A DNA stretch of 64,000 nucleotides from Diphasiastrum complanatum (taxonomy: Eukaryota > Streptophyta > Lycopodiopsida > Lycopodiales > Lycopodiaceae), in assembly GCA_029204225.1 (NCBI GenBank), contig CM055108.1, forward strand, positions 21,767,644 through 21,831,643, in the 5' to 3' direction. Each line of letters opens with the position of its first letter. Position 1 is the first letter of the stretch. The position numbers and the translations under genes are program-made. Below the pieces are notes generated by a model. It searched no databases, had not been told where the DNA came from, and saw only the letters and a list, made by a program, of their open reading frames with translations. Positions 23,601 through 33,959 of the stretch are shown in pieces.

Positions 23601-25114
23601 CTTGTCAATGTTTCCTGTTGAGCTGACGTCTAGAATACTAGACTCCACTAGCCATATGCAAGAGTTATTTGTATCTCAGAATCCTTCACGAATTTGTGGG
23701 CCATAAGTTGTTAGCAAAATCTTGCAATCACTGATAACATCCAAATGTCCCATTCAAAAAATGAAAAAATTAATCAATGTCACAAGCCAACATAAATTAA
23801 GATTTTGCCAAGAAATGCAATCCTTGATGAAGATTGAAGCAAAGTCTTTTAGAACCAAAAGAAGTTATGAATCAAGTCTTGAGGTAGGGACACTATTCTA
23901 GATCTGCATCTTGTGAACAAGCATTTAATGAGTACTCTTACTTAACTAAGATCACTTGAACTTAACAACTATATGTGTTGACCTTTCTAGTTTTTATTGA
24001 TCTCTTTGTTTAAGGCATTCTGTTTTGGCATATATGAGACAGTTAGACACTGCAGGGATGCGCGTCCGGGCCGGACGCAGACAATCCGCGCCCGGCATCC
24101 GGACCTGGACGCATCCCTATTTTTTTTAATCTTTTTAACAGTAAAAAAACAAAAAACAAAAAAAAAAAAAGCGGACGCGTCCGGGGACCCGGACACACCC
24201 CTGGCGCATCCGCGTCCGGGATCCGCCACCTTAGGACAGCATTTACCAATCAACTAGCTACTAACTTAACCTAACTAACTATATTTGACCTTTCTAGTCC
24301 TTATTGACTGCTTTGTTTTAAGGCATTCTTGTTTGGCATATACGAGACAGTTAGACACATGACATTTTTCTTCCATGTCTTGTGGCTTCCTTTTCCAACT
24401 TCTCTTCATTATTTTGAGGATTCTTTTTCTAAGTCTACATTTTAGCACGTTCATTTTTGGAATAATGATTTTGAAACATCCTCGACGTCGTTCCTTTCTT
24501 AGCATCTTCTTTAAGTTCTCCATTTTGTGGCATTTTCTTTGGTTTTGGAGTTGTGTCAAGCATTGAGGACATCTATTTCTCAATAGGAGAGAGCTATTAG
24601 CATGTAAGTTTTATATATTGAATATGTAATGTTTAGTACTTGGGAGCCTCTTTGATTGCAAATAGGAAACGCAACATACATCTAGTGAATATTGGGCCCA
24701 AGGAGGCTTCTTGGAAGGAGGGTTGTCCTTGCTCGCCATCTCCTATGAAGTTAATAAATTCCTTATATTAACATTCTTTGTTCTGTTACAAGGTTCTCTA
24801 CAGAGGCCACAGTTCTCTACTCGTAACGTTTTAGGATATTGTACAATGTTTTAGTATATGCGAAGGAATGATGCAATTGACTTTTTATGAGTGTATTATT
24901 GTATTGTTGTCTTATAGAGGACTTCTTTTGATCATGCTTTTGTTTTATGCATCAGTTGCATGGAGTGGATGACAACATTGGCAAAAGTAGAAGAATCCTT
25001 AGTTCTATGACAAAGCGAATTAGTCGAAACAAGTGGATTATGGGTGGAATTATTGGGGCTCTTTTGGCTACTATATTGCTAATAACTTATGTCAAGTGGA
25101 ATACCCACAAATAA
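11742..25114 (+). CDS. VTI1: VTI1-type v-SNARE, five exons
   Basis: Exons: 11742-11835, 19875-19933, 22181-22369, 22533-22703, 24956-25114. The frame is continuous at every junction, giving 223 codons plus TAA, the usual length for plant VTI11/VTI12. The start is the ATG in ATCATGAGC because the family begins MSE-FEGYERQYCELS. Residues 1-100 form the N-terminal helical domain (RRMDLEARSLPPTQK, LAKLREYKSDLN). The Qb-SNARE motif follows (GERIKESKRVLLETEEIGVS, QDLHQQRQTLLHTRDTLHGV) with the central-layer Gln, then a C-terminal membrane anchor (GGIIGALLATILLITYV). Function known for the family: Qb-SNARE for TGN, prevacuolar and vacuolar fusion with syntaxins such as SYP partners. Introns are 8039, 2247, 163 and 2252 bp, all GT..AG. 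The large ones are filled with mobile elements. It appears intact. Confidence 0.95.
12214..12299 (-). mobile_element. 86-bp tRNA-like retroinsertion with 15-bp target duplication
   Basis: The minus strand reads GGGAGTTGGCTCAATTGG (A-box like) and later AGTTCGAGCCTCCCC (B-box like), as in a tRNA or the head of a tRNA-derived SINE. It is flanked by identical 15-bp repeats, gtattagggttaatg, at 12199-12213 and 12300-12314, the hallmark of LINE-machinery retroposition. It lies in intron 1 of the SNARE gene. No long SINE body or poly-A tail is present. Confidence 0.75.
12760..13442 (+). mobile_element. LTR remnant with copia primer-binding site
   Basis: CCGACA at 13425-13430 is followed directly by TGGTATCAGAG at 13431, the standard copia LTR end plus initiator-tRNA primer site. 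Upstream, 12770-13010 repeats ATTTTTCGAGTCA/GAATTTTTGA-type units. The LTR start is not resolved. No gag follows beyond a short frame near 13520, so only the 5' end is present. It is in SNARE intron 1. Confidence 0.6.
13855..13911. repeat. (GA)28 microsatellite
   Basis: 57 bp of GA within SNARE intron 1, preceded by shorter GA runs (13735-13795). Confidence 0.95.
14109..14566 (-). pseudogene. LINE-type reverse transcriptase fragment
   Basis: On the minus strand the frame opens next to the GA tract with GCSLSPTLFGLYIDELE, continues to the catalytic LLYVDDVALVS (YVDD box, fingers/palm) and the conserved LRVNISKTKVMVFN, and ends SYTYLGVLFSG before a stop at about 14109. These blocks are typical of plant non-LTR retrotransposon RT. 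The upstream RT half, endonuclease and 3' end are absent. The break on the 5' side coincides with a (GA)n tract. It is antisense to the SNARE gene in intron 1. Confidence 0.85.
14567..14642. repeat. (GA)38 microsatellite
   Basis: 76 bp of GA abutting the truncated edge of the LINE RT fragment. Confidence 0.95.
15000..15266 (-). mobile_element. 3' LTR part and polypurine tract of intronic copia
   Basis: On the minus strand AAGGGGGAG (15257-15266) is immediately followed by TGTTGAATTTCAAAAGG, the standard polypurine tract then LTR start. The LTR runs leftward to an unresolved end. Its first 150 bp resemble the fragment at 18022-18170. Confidence 0.7.
15298..18020 (-). pseudogene. Ty1/copia integrase-RT-RNase H, gag deleted
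   Basis: Reading right to left: protease/integrase linker and LWHFRLGHLI (about 17850); integrase catalytic Asp region LIHNDICGPMQT (17650); integrase C-terminal part near 17150-17350 in a shifted frame; RT start WKAAMDKKYDSL and SSKWIFRIKYDVDGKV with ARLVAKGF (16800-16620); RT catalytic TLYVDDTLLFS (16230); RNase H GYIDAKWARD (15750) and CDNQSAIALS (15510). Multiple frameshifts and stops separate the blocks. At the 5' side an LTR piece joins the linker directly, so gag and most of protease were deleted. The element is antisense in SNARE intron 1. Confidence 0.9.
18022..18170 (-). mobile_element. Truncated 5' LTR of intronic copia
   Basis: Matches the first part of the 15000-15256 LTR in the same orientation (TTTCAAAAGGTC, ACTTGTAAAT, ATCGAA motifs), with visible divergence. 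It is joined to coding sequence without a primer site, consistent with an internal deletion. Confidence 0.6.
18545..18990. repeat. Minisatellite flanked by CCACGGTTC inverted motifs
   Basis: 18697-18906 is built of about 11 imperfect units of the type TTTTTGGCACTCACTG / TTTTTGGCCCTCATTTCACTG. On both sides are palindromic CCACGGTTC...GAACCGTGG clusters (18550-18630 and 18949-18985). A MITE-like foldback with an internal minisatellite is plausible; I found no clear target duplication. Confidence 0.6.
19330..19656. mobile_element. hAT-type MITE with 8-bp target duplication
   Basis: Terminal inverted repeats CATAGTTGCAC at 19330 and its complement ending at 19656. Identical 8-bp flanks gttcaagg at 19322-19329 and 19657-19664. 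The subterminal regions carry several GAAACGCGTTTC palindromes, and there is no ORF. 8-bp duplications are characteristic of hAT elements. It sits near the 3' end of SNARE intron 1, 218 bp before exon 2. Confidence 0.85.
21170..21760 (+). pseudogene. Ty3/gypsy RNase H remnant in SNARE intron 2
   Basis: PVLCLLDFDQRYVVEIDAS (about 21200-21262) matches the gypsy RNase H start, with its catalytic-Asp DAS. WGVVAYKFHNLYSNDIRYT and PEKESLAHI follow. The frame then enters an 84-bp tandem array. Beyond it, CHWFQFLQTIHSDIYYWA (about 21660-21710) resembles the RNase H end. Only this piece of pol is present. Confidence 0.65.
21351..21609. repeat. 84-bp tandem array, three copies
   Basis: The phrase AATCCCTGAGAA recurs at 21353, 21437 and 21521, an exact 84-bp spacing. 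The unit starts in the gypsy RNase H Glu-Lys-Glu segment and includes a CTTGTCCACTTTGATATACAC tail. In the third unit the middle is replaced by an inverted palindrome (GGACAAGGTATACATCAC facing its near-complement). Confidence 0.85.
23959..24360. repeat. ~300-bp tandem duplication with a GC-rich palindromic block
   Basis: About 23959-24050 and 24262-24360 are diverged direct copies (TTGACCTTTCTAG, AAGGCATTC, GAGACAGTTAGACAC in both). Between them, 24051-24241 is strikingly CpG-rich with repeated ATGCGCGTCCGGG / CGGACGC motifs in both orientations, around an A/T-rich centre. A small GC-rich foldback element inserted in the duplication is possible. It is in SNARE intron 4. Confidence 0.65.
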
Positions 25115-26151
25115 CCCAAATAGTTGGGTGTTGTGTCAATTGCTGCAGGCTCAAGTGAAGCATGAAATATTTCATTCATTAACAATTATTATTTGACCAG
25201 GATGCCCTCTGTTACATATGGTTTGTATTGGAATCGATATTCATAGTTGATTATTTGGTGTAGGTGAGTAAAAGGGAACTTGAATGACATGCTAAGATTA
25301 AAACTTCACCTTGAATTTGTATGAAAAAGGACATTCACATTATGGAGTTCTTGCAATTTGTGTTTATAAGGAAGTATCTTTGTAGACGACATGTTTTAGT
25401 TTACATCAACTTCTATTTTTCTTTTTTAATGTTGCTTACTCCTTAATAGTCCAATTGTTATGAACTCAATCACAAATATTGCTGTCAGATGAAGTACAAG
25501 GATGACAAATAGCATCTACAAAGCATTTTTCGACTAAGAAAACATAGCGAAAGACGGGATGCTAATAGCTCAACCAGCTTTCCAACTAAGTTTTTTAGAA
25601 ATTAGAATTCCCCTACAAAGGGTTCAAGGCACCTATCCCATATGAGAAATGTTGTAGCTAGATATTTTGCTGTTAATAGACCATATCATTGTACCAATGC
25701 TCGGGGGAACAATAAAAGAAAATACCAGCAAGTGTTTGATATCTCAAGAGAGTGTGGCTACCGATAATATAGAAATGACTGATGCCACATGCCATAGTAA
25801 GCCATCGTAGTCGAATAAAAAAGCTAGCACATCAATCATATGCATTTCATGCAAAGCCACTATTAATAGACCATGTATATACCATAAGAATGCACGTCTG
25901 GTGGCACACTAAGAGGCAAACTCCAAGAACAACACAAACCTTTGGATCTGCCAAGGAAGAAACCAGTGGCGGATCATGTACTATGCAGGCATGTGGGTCA
26001 TAATTCGTGTCCACATCCAACGCAGGTGGACCTTGTGAGACCATTAGAAGTTAACATTTGATAGCACCATGCTATCAAAATTATCCAAAGTCAGTCAAAG
26101 TAATACCATAGAAAAAATAAATAACCTCCAACCATATATACAGGAAATAAT

Positions 26152-26607
26152 CTACTACAAGATCGAAACCGTTTCTAGGAATGTGTTCCTAGGACTGGTT
26201 CCGTATTGTTCCTAAGGAATGGTTCCTGAATTGCTCCTTAACATTTTCTTTTGGTTGCCACTTGCCAGATGCGATGCCAGGTTATGATGCCAGATACGAT
26301 TGCAGATCAATGCAACAATTTCAGATGACGGGTTTGCCAGATGAACAAGATCAACGGATTTTAGTCTTCAGATGCCAACGATTTTAGTTGCCAGATCATC
26401 GGGTTGCCAGATGCGAATGCCAGAACAGATTTTAGCTGTGTTGGGGGTAGGCTTAATCTTCACAGCAACAGAACACACGAAACGGAACCCATATGGGCAA
26501 TGAAATGGTACCTTCAGGAAGAATCGTTGCTTTCGATTGCCAGATGCGAATAGTATTCCTGAAGCAACGGTATCGTTCCCATTCTTCATGTATACCAGCT
26601 ACTACAA
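26152..26607. repeat. Possible MITE: TTGCCAGATGCGA cluster between 9-bp direct repeats
   Basis: CTACTACAA at 26152-26160 and 26599-26607 could be a target duplication. Inside, TGCCAGATGCGA/TTGCCAGAT recurs at least six times and GGTTCC/GGAACC motifs cluster near the left end. Terminal inverted repeats are not clear. Confidence 0.35.
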
Positions 26608-27230
26608 CGACATGAAAAAAAACAAATTTGCATCAACATCACATACATCTGACATAACTAGGGAAGGAAAGTGTAAAAACAATAGACATATGTCTCATCA
26701 CGCAAACCATAAAGCTCAAATAAAGCAGCCTCGTCTGGCAGCTCTTCGTATGCATGTTCTATCATCTAAACACCAATCATAGTATCTAGAACAATAACAA
26801 AAATGGATAAGATTGATGAAATGATGTATCAATGCGTACTTGATCTTGTGTTGCCAACAAGACAATCTGGATGATCTCTTCCCCAATCAGAATACTTGTA
26901 ACCTTTGCCACAATCAGAATATCATGTATAGCATCTAGAATGTTTGTTGCAACTAGAATATCTAAGGCACCATCTAGAACTTGTGTGCTACAACTAGATC
27001 ACATACAAGAATCTACTCTCAAACATCTTGGGACCTATGATGTACATTTCCACACAAACCTTTGTCCCACTTGGATTATCATATGGTTCATGACTTATAT
27101 TGTGGTTAGCTACTAGCTTGCAAAGCATATAGTACGGGTTGCAGAGATGAAAAGATCATGTAAAAAGTGCACCAATCAAAAGGGCAATAATCTCGTCTAT
27201 ATGTTTGCCACCAAGAGTTAGTTTGACCTA

Positions 27231-27324
27231 TATAATAGGAAGTAGCCATCATGATAAAAGTCACCATGGTTAGATCTTATAATAGGAAGTAGCCATCATG
27301 ATAAAAGTCACCATTGTTAGATCT
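27231..27324. repeat. 47-bp tandem duplication
   Basis: Two copies, 27231-27277 and 27278-27324, starting TATAATAGGAAGTAGCC and differing at one base (ATGG versus ATTG). Confidence 0.9.
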
Positions 27325-29906
27325 CAAAATAAATTGCTAGTTTACTCAACTAGTTCGGGGATTCAACATCTCCACAATGTTCAAAATATGAATTGATAAA
27401 AGGAAGTGGCAACCTGTGTTGCATTTGTGGGAAACTTTGCAAAGACTTGAAAATAATCCACAAAAAACAACAGTGAAAATTTTGATAAGGTGGAAATCTC
27501 AATAAGTGGATCCAAAACACAAGTAGTAAAAAAGTATGTAATTTGAAGCTGTAGAGGGAGTGGATGGACACTTTCCATCATCCCAAGTAGATCGTAGGTC
27601 CACACAAGAGACACAACAAAAACCATGATAAATGTTGAAAATATCAAGTGTACATGTAATAATATTACTATAGAAATCCTCCAAAAATAGGTGCCAAATG
27701 GCAATTAAAATTGTCCACCGAAAAGTTGATTTTTTTTTTTGGGGTGGAATAGTGACTTGCAACCACTCTTGAAATCAAAATCAATAGTAACACATTACAT
27801 CAATGGTGGCAAACAGGCAAGAGGTGCATAGCCGTCTCTTTTTTTCGTAGATGACGTAATGTTTTTAATTTGTCATTGGCGGGGACCCCTTTGGCTAAAG
27901 GCCGAGAACAAATCACAAGACATTGAAAAATGTGACTCCATATGGCCAGCTTGAGTCACATAGACTGTAGCAAGCTTTCTGAAATCGTTTTCCTGAAATC
28001 TGACTTCAAACAATCTATCCTTTTGTAGATTTTTCATGTAATTAGGAGATAGTAATCAATGCTGATAGAGCCTACTTGTTGTTTGAAACTTGCTGCACAA
28101 CACAAAGAGAGATTGACAATCATAGTTGATTCTCTAGGGAGTTGGGCCCTTGTTGCCTCTTCACTTATTTATCATTTTCAACAAGGTAACCAGCCTATTC
28201 TTTTTTACTTAGTAGCTCATGTGGTGGTGCATTGACATGCATACCATTTCATTGATCATTATTGGCCAAGGACTTCATCCCTCCACTTGTGTGAGCTTCG
28301 TTGCCTCCTTTGAGACTTTGCTCAATCATCAGGATGCTCAATTTTAAAAATATCTTATGGAACAGTTTCACTCACACGCTTTCACACAACTCCTCAGTGA
28401 GTTTCCTTCTGACAAGACTCGGGTTTACCTTCTTTCTTGTGCAGGCCCAGGTGCTGGTGCTTAGCTTGTTGCGCACCATGTTACTCCTCTTTTGCATCTT
28501 TCTTTAGTGCTATTTGTCACCGCTTAGATTGGGACTCAAGTCAAGGCTGTAACTGTCTCTTATCTTCTAGCCCCAAAACATGTATGTGTTTTGAAACCTT
28601 CTTCTCCCAAGTCCTCTCTCCTCTAATAGATACAAGTCTGCACACATTGACCACCAGTTTGATCAATGTTCATAACTAATCTAGTTGGAATATTGTATGC
28701 CTTCACAAGATATGCTACAAGGCATCATTAGTCCTTGTGCCTCCAAATCAACATGTAGCTTCCTTGCGATGAAAGTTGTTGATTTGTAAGACCAATTAAG
28801 CTCATTTTGTATAAATGTGCGAGTCCATTCAATTGCGACTTTGAAATTTCCTCTCTTGCTAATCTCATGAAGTAGTTATGGACACTTGATTTCGAAGGCA
28901 ACCATGATGGTTGGTTGCATACTAGGAGCAATAAGTCATGATTTGGTCTCTCTCATCACTGGCAACATCTCCACCGACTCTTCAACGATCTGATAAATAG
29001 ATTAGAGTTTCTATGGTTTTTCAATGAAGCTACAAGTTGAGGCCAGTTCTTTGGGACAAACGCTACTTCTTTTGTAATTTCAACTATTTCCAGGCCCATA
29101 GAATCTGATTTTTGTTTGTTGCACGCCCATTTTGGTAGATTCTTACGAGTAGTACATCGACACCTTTTTTCACTACTTGGGTATCTTCCTCCATCACCAC
29201 CTTCGCTATCAAAAGTCTTCCATCCCTAAAATGAATTTTAGTTTTCACGAGATTCATACATTTTTAAATGACATATAAAATGAGCCAAAACCAAGGTAAT
29301 TTGGTTGGGTTTGTTAGCTTTTGCATACCATATATCAGTTTTTTCTTTTTTACAAAGAAAAGGGAGGTGCCTCCTTGCGCGGAATCTGTGCGTGGATGTT
29401 GGAAAATACAGTTTCTTTAGTGCATCTTTTGCTCGGAAGGTGCATGTAAAAAGAATTACAACAAAAAAGCCATTAAAAATAAGTAAAAACATAAATTACG
29501 GCAGGGAAGGTCCATCTCCTCGAGCCTTTCCACCCTCGAGCGCAGGATGCCCTTTTGGGCGAAATGCCCTGAGCCCCCCTCGCCCCCCCAAAAAAATGAA
29601 AGTCTCTAAGCCTTGCCCATGGGTAGAACATATTAACAAAAAAATTCATGAAAAATAGTTGGGGCTTTGCTTTGGGTAAAGCCCTCGGGTAGGCCTTTAC
29701 ACCCCCCAAGCAACTGGGAGGGACTCGGGGCCAGGCGGTGTGTGCCTATAAGTTAAGCCTCAATGACAAAGTTTAGTAGAGCCTTCATGATCTTGGACCC
29801 TTGGAGGCCATCTCCAAGAAGGTTTCTCAAGAAAGTTTCTTGAGAGCTTCCTTTCTTGATTTCGAGAAGGATTGACTTTCTCACTACGTGGAGCCAAAAG
29901 AAGAAA

Positions 29907-29909
<3 letters not shown>

Positions 29910-29946
<37 letters not shown>
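29910..29946. repeat. (GA)18 microsatellite in methyltransferase leader
   Basis: 37 bp of GA about 130 bp upstream of the chosen ATG. It is in frame with the gene, so an upstream ATG at 29888 would encode an Arg-Glu run; I treat it as 5' leader. Confidence 0.9.
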
Positions 29947-29950
<4 letters not shown>

Positions 29951-30073
29951 CTTGTGGTAAGAGCTCCAAGTGAGGAGGGAGAGAGAGATCACCACTGGAA
30001 ATATAGGATTGGTGCAAGAGAATGTAGCACTCTCCAGTTGGAAGATTTACGCAGCAAATTGCAGAACCTGGTC

Positions 30074-31261
30074 ATGGAGAGACTGAAGTTGTTGGAGCTG
30101 GCCAGCTCAATCGCAGTGCCCATGGCTCTGAGAGCTGCCATTATCCTGGATGTATTTGAGATCATAAACAAAGCTAGCCCCCGTGAGCCCATCTCTGCAA
30201 AGGATGTTATTGTTCACATTCCTGCCAACACGACCAAGTCTATTGACTACCTTGATCGCATACTAAAGCTGTTGGCTACCAGAGAAATACTCAGTGAAAC
30301 AATTGTGGAGGTTGATGGTAAGAAAGAGAGCAGATATGGGCTTACTCCTCTCAGCAAGTATCTCATCAAGGATGAGATGGGCATGTCAATGGCTCCTCTG
30401 GTTGTGTTGATCCAGCATCAAGCGTTCATGGCCTCATGGCAATACCTTCCTGATGCTGTGCTGGACGGAGGAGACCCTTTCTTTAAAGCTCATAGCAAGA
30501 ATGCGTTCCAACTGGGAGCAGAAGATCCTCACTTCAACAAACTCGGTAAGTCTGCTATGGGGGCCTACTCCACACTGTTTATAAAAGCCACCCTTGATGC
30601 GTACGATGGCTTTAAGGACATCAGCAAGCTGGTTGATGTAGGGGGAGGAATGGGGTCTTCCCTCAACATGATTCTGTCCAGATATCCTCACATCCAAGGC
30701 GTTAATTTTGATCTGCCTCATGTTGTGGCGGATGCACCGCAATATCCTTCTGTAAAGCACGTGGGTGGCAACATGTTTGAAAGCGTGCCTACAGGCGAAG
30801 CAATATTAATAAAGGTATCAATGCTTCTGTTTTGTTTCATTTTTTTCCGTGAAACATTTCAGCTAACGTAGCTCCTCATCAAATCACACTCTTTTTCATT
30901 CTATTTTGATGGAGATTTTGGTAGGGTGGATAGATTAATTTGTTGTAGATTTTTGAAGAGCGTCTTGCACAACTGGAGCGATGATAACTGCGTGACAATT
31001 CTCAAAAACTGCTACAAGTCTCTTCCCAAGGCTGGCAAAGCGATTGTTGTAGATGCCGTGTTGCATGCGACAGTAGATCACAGTCTTGCTGCCAAAGTTA
31101 ACTGCAGCATGGATCTGGTCACGTTGGCCTACAGTCAAGGTGGAAGGCAGCGCACCGAGCAAAATTTCAAGGATCTAGCCATTGCTGCTGGGTTTGCAGG
31201 GATCAAAGTGATATGCACAGTTGATTCCTACTCCATATTAGAATTCTACAAAGTTTTTTGA
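30074..31261 (+). CDS. SAM-dependent O-methyltransferase, COMT-like, two exons
   Basis: Exons 30074-30814 and 30959-31261, with a 144-bp GT..AG intron that joins in phase to give 347 residues. Residues 1-100 form the dimerisation domain (SSIAVPMALRAAIILDVFEI). The SAM-binding motif is VDVGGGMGSS at about residue 190, followed by GVNFDLPHVV and NMFESVPTGEAI. Exon 2 starts SVLHNWSDDNC with the catalytic His of plant type I O-methyltransferases, and SQGGRQRTEQNF follows. The family methylates hydroxyls of phenylpropanoids, flavonoids and related phenols in the cytosol; the substrate cannot be told from sequence. The usual GDMF reads GNMF. The 30074 ATG gives family length, but 29888 is open in frame. 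It appears intact. Confidence 0.9.
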
Positions 31262-31295
31262 CTCAACTGCATGCGTAAGCCCAGCAGCAAGCTCA

Positions 31296-31432
31296 GTGTT
31301 TGTGAAGGCTGCTACTTTAATTTGCAAAAAGTTGCAGGAGTCAGCAGGACTGTTATATATGATACAATCTACAGGATTTACTTGTGAAGGCTGCTACTTG
31401 TCTTTGCAGCAAGGTTATATATGATACCATAG
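31296..31432. repeat. Imperfect direct repeat in the methyltransferase 3' region
   Basis: TGTGAAGGCTGCTACTT occurs at about 31301 and 31384, each followed by a GTTATATATGATAC block. Probably in the 3' UTR. Confidence 0.7.
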
Positions 31433-31489
31433 TACAGATTTACTTTGTTTTCCTACACAGCTCTTTAGAAATGGATAAAAGCTATAGTC

Positions 31490-32010
31490 TAAAGAAATAA
31501 AAATTCTACACCTGAGGGCAAGGCCCCAACGACAAGGAAGTCTCAAAGGAATTTGTGAGTTTAGGCCCTTAGGGCCCCCCGTGCGCACGGGCTGTACAGG
31601 CACCCCATCCCTGCTCGGGCAATCAGCCCGATTGATGGATCAGTCATGCCTGGGAAATTTTTTTCCCTTGCTTTTTACCAGGCACCCCCACACCTATCCC
31701 AGGCAGCGGGCGCACACCTGTCCCAGGCAGCAGCACCCACCAGCGCCATCTCTCCAGGGCACCCACACATGGAAGAGACTGGGGGAGTTTCCAAGAGACT
31801 GGGGGAGTTTCCAGTTATATCCCTCACTGGAAATCTCCCAGTCTTGCTTATTTAATGTGGTTGTTGCCACGTGGTGCTCTAGAGCTAGGCGCCGGGAACC
31901 GGGAGCCGGTGCCCGGGAGCCTGGAGCCGGTTCCTGGGCGCCGGTGGCCTTGGCAGCCAAATCTAGGAGAGTGCACATGTGCGTACGGGCTATCCTGAGG
32001 CAGTTTTAGG
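31490..32010. other. GC-rich non-coding stretch with an inverted repeat
   Basis: Unusually GC-rich for the window (repeated CCGGGAGCCGG-type and CCCAGGCAGC-type motifs). 31785-31845 has GAGACTGGGGGAGTTTCCA twice in tandem, followed by a near-complement. No coding domain. A retroelement LTR or processed fragment is possible. Confidence 0.35.
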
Positions 32011-33157
32011 CACTTGCATTTCTTGTGGGCATGGATTTTCCCGTAAAGTTTTCATGTGCACTTCCAATGATTGGCTTTCACTTAGCACATGGGTATGTGT
32101 GCTATGTGGTAGATAGTCATTGGATAAGCACATGAAAATTCTAGAATAAGGTTCAATGCTAATATATATCGGGAAATTGAGGACTTGCCAACAAACCAAT
32201 TTCGACAAGGGATTGTCAATAATGTTTTGGCAAAGCATGAGTAAGAGGGTTTAGTAAGACCATCCAATGCTTTGAACTATGGAATGTGTTGTGGGAATCA
32301 TATGAAATAAATGATAGAAACCGCTACTAGAGGGCCATAGAAAAAGCTTGTAGTCACTTGAAATAAGGATATGGAAATGGTTCTCAAATAGCAAGATGAG
32401 AACATGCTCTTATAGGCTATGGAGATGTGCTAGCCAATCGAGAAGAATTCACCTTTAATCTTTGTAGAAATGAGTGAGTGCTAATACCCACAACAATGCC
32501 ATGCCCAATTTCCAAAAGGACTACACCTACCCGAAGGTAATGATAGATTTGACCTACTTCAAAGAGGGCGGAGATATCGTTCTAGTTGAGTACGGGTCAC
32601 AACCCTAACAAACAACGCATTCTAACCATAAAGTTAAGTGCTCAATTAGACAAGTGAATGGCTACCACCAAACCATTAAAATTTGGATACCATGGCTTTA
32701 GAAATGAGACTTTGTAGCCACATGAATGAGAGCTTAAATAGCCATGAAAACTATGATAGATCTATTCTCAAACACAAATTTTGACCCTATTGGCATTCAC
32801 TTGAAAAGTACGTCTCTATCTATTAGATAGAAGGCAAACGATAGACTCTATAGACAATGTACCAAGGGAAAAGCATCACCTCTTGTTCCTTAGCAGCAAT
32901 TGCTATGGCGAGGAGGATATATTAGAAGATATGAAGGCTTGAATTCATAGATACATGTCAAATTGAACCATTACTAAACATTTATAGTGCATACAATTTT
33001 CCCATTACCTTGATTCATTGTGCTCAAATAGGTAAATATGGCTTCATAATCCTCTATTTTTTAGCCTCTTTCTAATATTCCCTAGGAAAAAAATTACGCA
33101 ATTCTAGTTTTGGTGTAAACAAACTAGGTTTCGTGAAAGCTTATTATTGCTAACATT
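32011..33157. other. No feature recognised
   Basis: AT-rich sequence with no supported gene, repeat or terminal motif. It may be leader or flank of the gypsy element that follows. Confidence 0.3.
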
Positions 33158-33526
33158 GTGATTGGAAGTGAAGATTCAAGAGTCCTTACAACTATGAGAA
33201 TGACTCATATGGGATCTTCTTTTGAGAAGAAAAAACATACTTATCCTTCTGAAGAATCGGATTCTAATTCTTTATCGGAATCCAGTTTAAGTTTAGATTC
33301 AAATTCTTCTAGTGAAGACAAAAGATCGGAATGTGGTACCGGATGTTCAAAGGATCGAACTAAAAGTGAAGACACTAGAAAGACTGATCATAAACAGAAG
33401 AATATTTGGAAGGTGTCAGATTTGAGTAAAAAGTTTCATGAGTTGAAGGTTCAATTACTTCAACCCAAGAACGAGAAGATCGACTATCATCATAGGCAAA
33501 TCGAATGTTTGGTGTACAAAACATAA
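33158..33526 (+). pseudogene. Ser/Asp-rich ORF, possible gypsy gag remnant
   Basis: 122 residues with an acidic Ser-rich stretch (SEESDSNSLSESSLSLDS), then a Lys-rich segment and a likely coiled coil (LSKKFHELKVQLLQ). It sits 0.45 kb upstream of gypsy pol sequence on the same strand, which suggests a gag-like piece. No zinc knuckle or gag core is visible. Confidence 0.35.
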
Positions 33527-33666
33527 ATAGCGCTGAAAATGGCATTATATTGATAAAGCGGCTTTATATGATGAAAACAAGGACTATGCACTTAATCAAT
33601 TACTCTTTCAACAAAGAAACTTAAAGTTAAAAAAAACACTAGAACATGCTTAAAACAGTTACTAGT

Positions 33667-33669
<3 letters not shown>

Positions 33670-33739
<70 letters not shown>
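33670..33739. repeat. (GA)35 microsatellite
   Basis: 70 bp of GA with one interruption, inside the broken gypsy element. Confidence 0.95.
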
Positions 33740-33959
33740 TGCCAAGTATCAGTTTGGCATTATGTTTTCTTAAGTTTATTTTGGGGAGCACTCCACCATA
33801 GAGGGAAGCACTAGTGTGAGCAGGTGTGGACAAAGTGGAAGTGAGAATGTCGGCATCTTCTTTTGCAATGAAAGTGTGTTGAGCCAAAAGAATGATTCAA
33901 AGAAAGATTATCCTAGATATTATGAATTATTCGATTACTGAACGTGAAATTTATTCAGT

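Larger units (their letters stand above)
25115..29880. other. Intergenic region, no gene recognised
   Basis: Follows the SNARE stop. 25115-25450 may be its 3' UTR. I see no coding domain up to the methyltransferase. Features inside: a 26152-26607 motif cluster, a 47-bp tandem duplication at 27231, and a GC-rich stretch around 29500-29740. Confidence 0.4.

Noticed and set aside
24275-24583. 102-codon Lys-rich minus frame
   Set aside because: Antisense of an intronic T-rich stretch of the SNARE gene; no domain and no conservation signal visible.
29888-30073. N-terminal extension of the methyltransferase from an upstream ATG
   Set aside because: Open in frame but includes a (GA)n-encoded Arg-Glu run and does not fit the family N-terminus; the 30074 start gives normal length.
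31581-32009. 142-codon plus frame after the methyltransferase
   Set aside because: Open only because the stretch is GC-rich and proline-coding; no domain, and repeats run through it.
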